Positions 7,460 to 14,958 of a DNA stretch of 64,000 nt are shown here, piece by piece. The stretch is from Xenophilus azovorans DSM 13620. Lineage in GTDB: Bacteria > Pseudomonadota > Gammaproteobacteria > Burkholderiales > Burkholderiaceae_C. Each line of letters opens with the position of its first letter. The stretch's first letter is position 1. A program made the position numbers and the translations under genes. Under the pieces are notes generated by a model. It searched no databases. It saw nothing but the letters and a program-made list of their open reading frames with translations, and was not told the DNA's origin. The DNA lies in the NCBI RefSeq assembly GCF_000745855.1, contig NZ_KN050767.1, positions 141,159 to 205,158 of the forward strand. The letters run 5' to 3'.

Positions 7460-8671
7460 ATGAAGCATCTGCGTCTTGCGTTCAGCGCCGTCTCGCTGGC
7501 AGCGCTCACCGTCGCGCTCGTTCCCGCCCACGCCCAGGGCGTGATCAAGATCGGCGAGGTCAACAGCTACAAGGCGCAGCCCGCCTTCCTGGAGCCCTAC
7601 AAGAAGGGCATGGAACTCGCGGTGGACGAGATCAACGCCAAGGGCGGCATCGACGGCAAGAAGGTCGAGCTGGTCATGCGCGACGACAACGCCAACCCGG
7701 GCGACGCCGTGCGCATGGCCGAGGAGCTGGTCTCGCGCGAGAAGGTGGACATCCTCACCGGCGCCTTCCTCTCCAACACCGGCCTGGCGCTGGCCGACTT
7801 CGCCAAGCAGAAGAAATTCTTCTACCTGGCCGGCGAGCCGCTCACCGACAAGATGACTTGGCAGGGCGGCAACCAGTACACCTTCCGCCTGCGCCCCGGC
7901 ACCTACATGCAGGCCGCCATGCTGGTGCCCGAGGCCGCCAAGCTCAAGAAGAAGCGCTGGGCGCTGGTCTACCCCAACTACGAGTACGGCCAGTCGGCCG
8001 TGGCCGCGTTCAAGCAGCTGCTCAAGGCCGCGCAGCCCGACGTGGAGTTCGTCGCCGAGCAGGCCACGCCGCTGGGCAAGGTGGACGCCGGCAGCGTGGT
8101 GCAGGCGCTGGCCGACGCCAAGCCCGACGCGATCTTCAACGTGCTGTTCGCCGCCGACCTGTCCAAGTTCGTGCGCGAGGGCAACACGCGCGGCCTGTTC
8201 AAGGGCCGCACCGTGGTCAGCGTGCTGACCGGCGAGCCCGAGTACATGGACCCGCTCAAGGACGAGGCGCCGGACGGCTGGATCGTGACCGGCTACCCCT
8301 GGTACGGCATCAAGACGGCCGAGCACAAGGCCTTCCTCGACGCCTACCAGGCCAAGTTCAAGGACTACCCGCGCCTGGGCTCGGTGGTGGGCTACAGCAT
8401 GATCCACTCGGCCGCCGCCGGCATCGCCAAGGCCAAGAGCACCGAGCCGGACAAGCTGGTGGCCGCCTTCAAGGGCCTGCAGGTGGACAGCCCCTTCGGC
8501 AAGATCACCTACCGCGCCGAGGACCACCAGTCCACCATGGGCGCCTTCGTCGGCAAGACGAAGAACGACGGCGGCAAGGGCGTGATGGTCGACTACGTCT
8601 ACTACGACGGCGCCGACGCACGCTTCCAGCCCCCGGCGGCCGAGATCAAGAAGTCGCGCGCCTCGGACTGA
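7460..8671 (+). CDS. ABC transporter substrate-binding protein, branched-chain amino acid type (1)
   Basis: A 403-residue periplasmic binding protein with a Sec signal peptide (residues 1 to about 26, ending PAHAQG) and a Peripla_BP_6/LivJ-type body (IKIGEVNSYKAQP, NAKGGIDGKKVELV, DPLKDEAPDGWIV). A GAGGAG ribosome site precedes ATG 7460. It is flanked by structured repeats and followed by the permease/ATPase genes, so it delivers ligand to that transporter. Nicotinate, nicotinamide or a pathway intermediate is the likely ligand from context; LivJ-type proteins often bind aromatic acids. Confidence 0.9.
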   Translation: MKHLRLAFSAVSLAALTVALVPAHAQGVIKIGEVNSYKAQPAFLEPYKKGMELAVDEINAKGGIDGKKVELVMRDDNANPGDAVRMAEELVSREKVDILTGAFLSNTGLALADFAKQKKFFYLAGEPLTDKMTWQGGNQYTFRLRPGTYMQAAMLVPEAAKLKKKRWALVYPNYEYGQSAVAAFKQLLKAAQPDVEFVAEQATPLGKVDAGSVVQALADAKPDAIFNVLFAADLSKFVREGNTRGLFKGRTVVSVLTGEPEYMDPLKDEAPDGWIVTGYPWYGIKTAEHKAFLDAYQAKFKDYPRLGSVVGYSMIHSAAAGIAKAKSTEPDKLVAAFKGLQVDSPFGKITYRAEDHQSTMGAFVGKTKNDGGKGVMVDYVYYDGADARFQPPAAEIKKSRASD

Positions 8672-8673
8672 AA

Positions 8674-8819
8674 TGACCCACCCCCAGTCTTCGCGGACCT
8701 TGGCCTGCCCTGAGCCTGTCGAAGGGTTCCGCTTCGCCAACCCCCTCCAGGGGGCACACCCTACGGCCCGGCAAAGCCGGTTCCGTGGGTGTTCCCGCAT
8801 GGCCTGCTCCGCGGCCTTC
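8674..8819 (+). repeat. Stop-codon-anchored structured element, copy B (with nested repeat)
   Basis: Begins TGACCCACCCCCAG three bases after the binding-protein stop codon. It has the GCGGA/TCCGC first hairpin, whose loop is expanded by the PEPVEG-type sequence GCCCTGAGCCTGTCGAAGG. The C5/G5 stem follows, then a third hairpin with arms ACACCC/GGGTGT and CCGGC/GCCGG, and the terminal GGCCTGCTCCGCGGCC. Confidence 0.85.
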
Positions 8820-8901
8820 AGTGCGGCGGCGTTTCGAAGGCTGCAGGTGGTTCGCATCAGCACGGGTCATTGATCCCTCCCCACGATAGAAGAAGCGATC
8901 C

Positions 8902-10869
8902 ATGAGTCTTTCCGGCCTGATCGTCCAGCTCCTGAACGGGCTGGCGTCCGCGTCCTCGCTGTTCCTGGTGGCGGCGGGGCTGTCGCTGATCTTCGGCGTC
9001 ACGCGCATCGTCAACTTCGCCCATGGGTCCTTCTTCATGGTGGGCGTGTACGTCGCCTACACCCTGGCCGAGCGCCTGGGCGGCGCGCTCGGCGGCGCCG
9101 GCTTCTGGCTGGCGCTGCCGCTGGCGGCCATCGCGGTGGGGGTGCTGGGCGCCGTCATCGAGGTGCTGCTGCTGCGGCGCATCTACAAGGCGCCCGAACT
9201 GTTCCAGTTGCTGGCCACCTTCGCGCTGGTGCTGGTGATCAAGGACGCGGTGCTGTGGCTGTGGGGCCCCGACGAGCTGCTGGGCCCGCGCGCGCCGGGC
9301 CTGAAGGGCTCGGTGGAGATCCTGGGCCGGCAGTTCCCCTCCTACGACCTGTTCCTGATCGTGGTCGGCCCGCTGGTGCTGGGCCTGGTGTGGCTGCTGC
9401 TCACGCGCACGCGCTTCGGCACGCTGGTGCGCGCCGCCACGCAGGACCGCGAGATGGTCAGCGCCCTGGGCGTGAACCAGGCCTGGCTGTTCACCGCCGT
9501 GTTCGCCCTGGGCGCGCTGCTGGCCGGGCTGGGCGGCGCGCTGCAGCTACCGCGCGAGCCGGCCACGCTGGAGATGGACCTCAACACCATCGGCGCCGCC
9601 TTCGTGGTGGTGGTGGTGGGCGGCATGGGCTCGCTGCCGGGCGCGTATGTCGCGGCGCTGCTCATCGCCGAGATCAAGGCGCTGTGCATCTGGCTGGGCG
9701 TGGTGGAGATCGCGGGCATCTCCATCTCGTTCTCCAAGCTCACGCTGGTGGTGGACTTCCTCGTCATGGCCGCCGTGCTGGTGTGGCGCCCCTGGGGCCT
9801 GATGGGCCGCGCGCAGGCGCCCAGCCGCTACGTGGGCATGCAGGAGGAGCCGCTGCGCCGCGCCGGCAAGGGCTACGTGGCGGCGGCCGCGGCGCTGGCC
9901 CTGGTGCTGGCGGCCGTGCCCTTCGCCACGGCCGACTCGCCCTACACCACCGTGCTGCTGATCGACCTGCTGGTGGCTGCCCTCTTCGCGGCCAGCCTGC
10001 ACTTCATCATGGGGCCGGCGGGCATGCACTCCTTCGGCCATGCCGCCTACTTCGGCCTGGGCGCGTACGGCGCGGCGCTGCTGGCGCGCTCGGCCGGGCT
10101 GCCGATGGAGCTGACGCTGGTGGTCGCGCCGCTGATCGCCGCCGCCGGCGCCTTCGTCTACGGCTGGTTCGCGGTGCGCCTGTCGGGCGTGTACCTGGCG
10201 ATGCTGACGCTGGCCTTCGCGCAGATCACCTGGGCCATCGTCTACCAGTGGGACAGCTTCACCGGCGGCAGCAACGGCCTCACGGGCGTGTGGCCCTCGG
10301 ACTGGCTCTCGGACAAGCGCAACTACTACTGGCTGACGCTGGTGCTGGTGGGCGCGGGGCTGTGGTGGCTGCGCCGCGTGCTGTTCTCGCCCTTCGGCTA
10401 CGCGCTGCGCGCCGGGCGCGACTCGGTGCTGCGCGCCGACGCCATCGGCATCGACGTCAAGCGCATGCAGTGGGCCGGCTTCATCGTCGCCGGGCTGGTG
10501 GCCGGCGCGGCGGGCGCGCTGTTCGCCTACTCCAAGGGCAGCATCTCGCCTGAGACGCTGGCCGTGGGCAAGTCGGTCGACGGCCTGGTGATGGTGCTGC
10601 TGGGCGGCCTGCAGACGCTGGCCGGGCCGGTGGTGGGCGCCTTCACCTTCACCTGGCTGCACGACACGGTGGCGCGCAACACCGACTACTGGCGCGCGAT
10701 GCTGGGCGCCATCATCCTGATCCTGGTGCTGCTGTTCCCGCAGGGCATCGCGGGCTCGATCAAGCAGATCGCCGACCGCGTGCGCGGGCGCAAGGACGAC
10801 GCCGCCGCCGACGAGGCGGCCCGGCATCCGATGCAGGCCGACGCCGCCGCGGGGGAGGCCGCACGATGA
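8902..10869 (+). CDS. Fused LivH-LivM-type ABC permease
   Basis: A 655-residue inner-membrane protein in which the two permease subunits of branched-chain-type transporters are joined. Residues about 1-300 match LivH (GLSLIFGVTRIVNFAHG near residue 28; GGMGSLPGAYVAALLIAEIKAL) and about 320-640 match LivM (MHSFGHAAYFGLGAYGAAL, GGSNGLTGV, GSISPETLAVGKSVDGLVMVLLGG). The linker is near residues 300-325. The stop overlaps the next start in ATGA, as expected of a translationally coupled transporter operon. Fused LivHM proteins are common in Burkholderiales. Confidence 0.92.
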   Translation: MSLSGLIVQLLNGLASASSLFLVAAGLSLIFGVTRIVNFAHGSFFMVGVYVAYTLAERLGGALGGAGFWLALPLAAIAVGVLGAVIEVLLLRRIYKAPELFQLLATFALVLVIKDAVLWLWGPDELLGPRAPGLKGSVEILGRQFPSYDLFLIVVGPLVLGLVWLLLTRTRFGTLVRAATQDREMVSALGVNQAWLFTAVFALGALLAGLGGALQLPREPATLEMDLNTIGAAFVVVVVGGMGSLPGAYVAALLIAEIKALCIWLGVVEIAGISISFSKLTLVVDFLVMAAVLVWRPWGLMGRAQAPSRYVGMQEEPLRRAGKGYVAAAAALALVLAAVPFATADSPYTTVLLIDLLVAALFAASLHFIMGPAGMHSFGHAAYFGLGAYGAALLARSAGLPMELTLVVAPLIAAAGAFVYGWFAVRLSGVYLAMLTLAFAQITWAIVYQWDSFTGGSNGLTGVWPSDWLSDKRNYYWLTLVLVGAGLWWLRRVLFSPFGYALRAGRDSVLRADAIGIDVKRMQWAGFIVAGLVAGAAGALFAYSKGSISPETLAVGKSVDGLVMVLLGGLQTLAGPVVGAFTFTWLHDTVARNTDYWRAMLGAIILILVLLFPQGIAGSIKQIADRVRGRKDDAAADEAARHPMQADAAAGEAAR

Positions 10870-11645
10870 GCTTGTTGAAAGTCACCAATCTGGGCAAGTC
10901 CTTCGGCGGCGTGAAGGCCGTGGACGGCATCAGCTTCGAGCTGGCCAAGGGCGAGCTGCTGGCGCTGATCGGCCCCAACGGCGCCGGCAAGTCCACCACC
11001 TTCAACATGGTCAACGGCCAGCTCAAGGCCGACCAGGGCTCCATCACCCTGGACGGCACCGAACTCATCGGCCTGAAGCCGCGCGAGATCTGGCGCCTGG
11101 GCGTGGGCCGCACCTTCCAGATCGCCGAGACCTTCGCCTCGCTGACGGTGGTGGAGAACGTGCAGATGGCGCTGCTCTCGCACGACCACAAGCTGTTCTC
11201 GATGTGGCGCCGCGCCTCGGACCACAAGCGCGACGAGGCGCTGGCGCTGCTCGACCAGGTGGGCATGAAGAGCCAGGCCGACCGGCCCTGCAGCGTGCTC
11301 GCCTACGGCGACGTCAAGCGCGTCGAGCTGGCGATCGCCATGGCCAACGACCCGAAGCTGCTGCTGATGGACGAGCCCACCGCCGGCATGGCGCCCAAGG
11401 AGCGCAACTCGCTGATGGCGCTGACCAAGCAGCTCGTGATCGACCGCGGCATGGCGGTGCTGTTCACCGAGCACAGCATGGACGTGGTGTTCGCGTACGC
11501 CGACCGCATGATCGTGCTGGCGCGCGGGCGGCTGATCGCCGGCGGCAAGCCGCTGGAGATCCGCGACCACCCGAAGGTGCAGGAGGTGTACTTCGGCACC
11601 GGCAAGACCTTCGAGAAGAAGAAGCAGACGGAGCCGACGGCATGA
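10866..11645 (+). CDS. ABC transporter ATP-binding protein, LivG type
   Basis: A 259-residue ATPase with Walker A GPNGAGKST near residue 38, Walker B LLLMDEPTAGMAP and the H-loop region TEHSMDVVF. The usual LSGG signature is replaced by LAYGDVKRVE, a variant seen in LivG-like proteins. ATGA overlaps at both ends couple it to the permease and to LivF. It powers the presumed nicotinate-type uptake system. Confidence 0.92.
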   Translation: MSLLKVTNLGKSFGGVKAVDGISFELAKGELLALIGPNGAGKSTTFNMVNGQLKADQGSITLDGTELIGLKPREIWRLGVGRTFQIAETFASLTVVENVQMALLSHDHKLFSMWRRASDHKRDEALALLDQVGMKSQADRPCSVLAYGDVKRVELAIAMANDPKLLLMDEPTAGMAPKERNSLMALTKQLVIDRGMAVLFTEHSMDVVFAYADRMIVLARGRLIAGGKPLEIRDHPKVQEVYFGTGKTFEKKKQTEPTA

Positions 11646-12379
11646 CGAGCACCCCCGAGATCCTGCTGGAAGCCAAGTCGCTGTGCGCCTGGTACGGCGC
11701 CGCGCAGATCCTGTACGACGTGCACCTCGAGGTGGGCCGCGGCGAGGTGGTGGCGCTGATGGGCCGCAACGGCGCGGGCAAGTCCACCACGCTGAAGGCG
11801 CTGATGGGCATGCTGGCCAAGCGGCGCGGCGCGATCCGCTTCCTGGGGCACGACCTCTCGAAGGCCGAGCCGCACCATGCCGCGCGGCTGGGCCTGGGCT
11901 TCGTGCCGGAGGACCGGCGCGTGTTCACCGACCTGACGGTGACGGAGAACCTGGAGGTGGGCCGCCAGGCCGGCCGCCAGTGGGCCGACGGCAGCGCCGC
12001 GCCGCTGTGGACGCCCGAGAAGCTGTTCAAGCTCTTCCCCAACCTGGGCGAGATGCCCGATCGCCCCGGCGGTCGCATGAGCGGTGGCGAGCAGCAGATG
12101 CTGACCGTCGCGCGCACGCTGATGGGCAACCCCTACCTCGTGCTGCTGGACGAGCCCTCCGAGGGCGTGGCGCCGGTCATCGTCGAGCAGATGGCGAACA
12201 TGATCCTGGAGCTGAAGGCGCAGGGCGTTTCGATCCTGCTGTCGGAGCAGAACATGCACTTCGCCGAGCTGGTCTCCGACCGTGCCTACGTGCTGGAAAA
12301 AGGGCAGATCCGCTATCACGCCACCATGGCCGAGCTGGCGGCCAACGAGGACGTACGCCGCGCGTATTTAAGCGTATGA
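11642..12379 (+). CDS. ABC transporter ATP-binding protein, LivF type
   Basis: A 245-residue ATPase: Walker A GRNGAGKSTT near residue 42, signature MSGGEQQML, Walker B LVLLDEPSEGVAP and the switch region LLSEQNMHF. It pairs with the LivG-type protein as the second ATPase of the complex. Its start lies inside the LivG stop (ATGA). Its own TGA begins a structured repeat. Confidence 0.92.
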   Translation: MTSTPEILLEAKSLCAWYGAAQILYDVHLEVGRGEVVALMGRNGAGKSTTLKALMGMLAKRRGAIRFLGHDLSKAEPHHAARLGLGFVPEDRRVFTDLTVTENLEVGRQAGRQWADGSAAPLWTPEKLFKLFPNLGEMPDRPGGRMSGGEQQMLTVARTLMGNPYLVLLDEPSEGVAPVIVEQMANMILELKAQGVSILLSEQNMHFAELVSDRAYVLEKGQIRYHATMAELAANEDVRRAYLSV

Positions 12380-12519
12380 CCCCCAGTCTTCGCGGACCTT
12401 GGCCTGCCCTGAGCCTGTCGAAGGGTTCCGCTTCGCCAACCCCCTTCCAGGGGGCACACCCAGCGGCCCGGCAGAGCCGGTTCCGCGGGTGTTCGCGCAT
12501 GGCCTGCTCCGCGGCCTTC
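12377..12519 (+). repeat. Stop-codon-anchored structured element, copy C (with nested repeat)
   Basis: Starts with the TGA of the LivF gene and is nearly the same as copy B, including the PEPVEG-type insertion in the loop of the first hairpin. The third hairpin has arms ACACCC/GGGTGT and CCGGC/GCCGG. It ends 49 bp before the nicotinamidase start. Confidence 0.85.
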
Positions 12520-12568
12520 GGATCAGCAGGCTGATACGCATCCCCTTTTCAACCCGGAGGGCCTTGCC

Positions 12569-13291
12569 ATGACGAACACACCTCAACGCCGCCGCTTCCT
12601 GCGCGCCGCCGCCGCGCTGGGCATCGCAGGCGCCGTACCGCCGCTGTGGGCGGCCGGTGCGGTCAAGCCCGACGCGAAGTCGGCGCTGATCGTGGTCGAC
12701 GTGCAGAACTGCTTCGTCGACGGCGGCACGCTGCCTGTCAAGGGCGGCGCCGAGGTGGTGCCGGTCATCAACGCGCTGGCGCCGAAGTTCCGCAACATCG
12801 TCGTCACGCAGGACTGGCACACGCCCGGCCACGCCTCCTTCGCCAGCGCGCACGCGGGGCAGAAGGCCTTCTCCAGCATCAAGCTGAGCTACGGCAACCA
12901 GGTGCTGTGGCCCGACCACTGCGTGCAGGGCACCGACGACGCGGCCCTGCACAAGGACCTGAAGCTGCCCACCGCGCAACTCATCATCCGCAAGGGCTTC
13001 AACCCCGGCGTGGACAGTTATTCCGCCTTCCAGGAGGCCGACCGCAAGACGGTGACCGGCCTGGCCGGCTACCTGAAGGCGCGCGGCATCAGGACCGTGT
13101 ACGTCACCGGCCTGGCGACCGACTTCTGCGTCGCCTGGACGGCGCTGGACGCGCGCGCCGCCGGCTTCGACGTCTACGTGATCGAGGACGCCACCCGCGC
13201 CATCGACCTCGACGGCTCACTGGCCAAGGCCTGGAAGAACATGGCGGCCAAGGGCGTCAAACGCATCCAGTCCGCCGATGTCGCTGCCTGA
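12569..13291 (+). CDS. pncA: Nicotinamidase (isochorismatase family) with Tat signal
   Basis: A 240-residue hydrolase predicted to deamidate nicotinamide to nicotinate. A twin-arginine signal QRRRFLRAAAA and hydrophobic stretch occupy residues 1 to about 30, so it is probably exported. The catalytic Asp is in VVDVQNCF, the metal site in TQDWHTPGHASF, the Lys region in LWPDHCVQGT, and the nucleophile Cys in TDFCVAWTA. A GGAGGG ribosome site precedes ATG 12569. Its place between a transporter and nicotinate dehydrogenase supports a catabolic rather than salvage role. Exported nicotinamidase would let nicotinamide be converted before uptake. Confidence 0.88.
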   Translation: MTNTPQRRRFLRAAAALGIAGAVPPLWAAGAVKPDAKSALIVVDVQNCFVDGGTLPVKGGAEVVPVINALAPKFRNIVVTQDWHTPGHASFASAHAGQKAFSSIKLSYGNQVLWPDHCVQGTDDAALHKDLKLPTAQLIIRKGFNPGVDSYSAFQEADRKTVTGLAGYLKARGIRTVYVTGLATDFCVAWTALDARAAGFDVYVIEDATRAIDLDGSLAKAWKNMAAKGVKRIQSADVAA

Positions 13292-13304
13292 AAGGCCCGT
13301 GCCC

Positions 13305-14474
13305 ATGACGCCGTCCCTTCGTGTTTCCAGGCGTCGCGCCCTCGCCGCAGGCGGCGCGTCGCTGGCCTTCGGGCCGGCCCTGGTGCGCCGCGCGGCCGCC
13401 GCCAACGGCGTCTCCGACGACACGATCCGGCTGGGCCAGTCGGCGGTGTTCAGCGGTCCCGCGCAGGACTTCGGCGTCGACTACCGCGCCGGCATCCAGT
13501 TGAGCTTCGACCGCATCAACAAGGCCGGCGGCGTCAACGGCCGGCGCATCGAGCTGGTCTCGCACGACGACGTGTACGAGCCGGCGAAGACCGCGGTGAA
13601 CACCACGCGCCTGATCGAGCAGGACAAGGTCTTCGCGCTGACGGGCTACGTCGCCACCGGCAACCTGGCGGCCGCCATGCCGCTGTGCGAGAAGGCCGGC
13701 GTGCCCATGTTCGCGCCGCTGGTGGGCACCACCTCCTTCCGCACCAGCGTCAACCGCCTGCTGTTCCACGTGCGCGCCGGCTACGACCTGGAGCTGCGCA
13801 AGATCATCAGCCACCTCTCGACCATCGGCATCCGGAACATCGCGGTGGTGTTCCAGGACAGCGCCTTCGGCACCTCCAACCTCGCCACCTGCGAGCAGCT
13901 CGCGGCCGAGTACAAGGTCCCGGTGGTGAAGAAGCTGTCGATGGCCATCGCGGCCACCGACGCCAAGGAGGTGGCCGCCGGCCTCAAGGCCGCCGCGCCG
14001 GGCGCCGTCGTGATGATCATGGCCGGCCGCATGGTCGACGTGTTCATCCGCGACTACCGCGCCAGCGGCGCGGGCGCGCAGCTGTACACGCTGTCCGTCG
14101 GCATCACCGACGCCAAGGGCTCGGCCCAGCGGCTGGAAGGCAAGCTGGCCGGCCTGGTCACCGCCAGCATCGTGCCGCCGCCGCAGTCGCTGCGCGTGCC
14201 CATCGTGGCCGACTACCAGCGCGACCGCGCCGCCTTCGGCCAGAAGATCGACAGCTACACCGCGCTGGAGGGTTACATCGTCGGCCGCGTCATGACCGAA
14301 GGGCTGCGGCGCGGCGGCCAGGCGCTCACGCGCGACAGCTTCATCGCCGGCCTGGAAAGCATCGGGCGCGCCAGCTTCGGCGAATTCCCGGTCGAGTACA
14401 GCGCCAAGAACCACAACGGCTCCACCTTCGTGGACCTGGAGATGTACACCGGTGCCGGCCAGTTGCGGCGATAG
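13305..14474 (+). CDS. ABC transporter substrate-binding protein, branched-chain amino acid type (2)
   Basis: A 389-residue LivJ/AmiC-type binding protein with an N-terminal SRRRALAAGGA signal (Tat-like, about 33 residues) and the family pattern GRRIELVSHDDVYEP, GYVATGNLAAAMP, DSYTALEGYIVGRV. ATG 13305 has GAAAGG 9 nt upstream; an in-frame ATG at 13278 would overlap the nicotinamidase stop. There is no permease beside it, so it probably shares the LivHM/LivG/LivF complex upstream and widens its ligand range. Its 3' end overlaps the next gene by 23 bp. Confidence 0.85.
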   Translation: MTPSLRVSRRRALAAGGASLAFGPALVRRAAAANGVSDDTIRLGQSAVFSGPAQDFGVDYRAGIQLSFDRINKAGGVNGRRIELVSHDDVYEPAKTAVNTTRLIEQDKVFALTGYVATGNLAAAMPLCEKAGVPMFAPLVGTTSFRTSVNRLLFHVRAGYDLELRKIISHLSTIGIRNIAVVFQDSAFGTSNLATCEQLAAEYKVPVVKKLSMAIAATDAKEVAAGLKAAAPGAVVMIMAGRMVDVFIRDYRASGAGAQLYTLSVGITDAKGSAQRLEGKLAGLVTASIVPPPQSLRVPIVADYQRDRAAFGQKIDSYTALEGYIVGRVMTEGLRRGGQALTRDSFIAGLESIGRASFGEFPVEYSAKNHNGSTFVDLEMYTGAGQLRR

Positions 14475-14958
14475 CCTGCCGCTCGCTCTTCACGTCAATG
14501 GCCGGCCGCATGCGCTGGCCGCGCCGCGCGAAGCCTCGCTGCTGCACCTGCTGCGCAACGACCTGGGCCTGAACGGGCCCAAGTACGGCTGCGGGCTGGG
14601 CCAGTGCGGCGCGTGCACGGTGCACGTCGACGGCGTGGCGGCGCGCTCGTGCGTGATCCCGGCGCACGGCGTGGCCGGGCGCCACATCACCACGCTGGAG
14701 GGGCTTGGAAGCCGGGCAGCCTTCCATCCCGTGCAGCAGGCCTTCGAGGACGCGCAGGCCGCGCAGTGCGGCTACTGCCTGAACGGCATGGTGATGCAGG
14801 CGGCGGCGCTGCTGGCGCGCGAGCCGCGGCCCGACGAGGCGCGGATCCGCAGCGAGCTGTCGGGCAACCTGTGCCGCTGCGGCACGCACGTGGAGATCCT
14901 GCGCGCGGTGAGCCTGGCCGCCGCGCGCCTCGCCGGCGAGGACCGCAGCGCCCCATGA
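14452..14958 (+). CDS. nicA: Nicotinate dehydrogenase small subunit, 2x[2Fe-2S]
   Basis: A 168-residue protein of the xanthine-oxidase small-subunit type. A plant-type 2Fe-2S site CGLGQCGAC...C is near residues 47-67, and a second site has CGYC near residue 105 and LCRCG near residue 143. It passes electrons from the molybdenum centre of NicB to its haems. The start is GTG at 14452, overlapping the preceding binding-protein gene by 23 bp; the stop overlaps nicB in ATGA. The pairing with a three-haem large subunit is the NicAB arrangement of Pseudomonas putida. Confidence 0.9.
   Translation: MPASCGDSLPLALHVNGRPHALAAPREASLLHLLRNDLGLNGPKYGCGLGQCGACTVHVDGVAARSCVIPAHGVAGRHITTLEGLGSRAAFHPVQQAFEDAQAAQCGYCLNGMVMQAAALLAREPRPDEARIRSELSGNLCRCGTHVEILRAVSLAAARLAGEDRSAP

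Noticed and set aside
11281..11340. Loss of the ABC signature in the LivG-type ATPase as a defect
   Set aside because: LAYGDVKRVE is an accepted variant in LivG-like proteins, and the Walker motifs and partner genes are intact.
7295..12519. The spaced repeats as a CRISPR array or tandem array
   Set aside because: Copies are kilobases apart, each bound to a different stop codon, with no regular repeat-spacer spacing and no cas genes.
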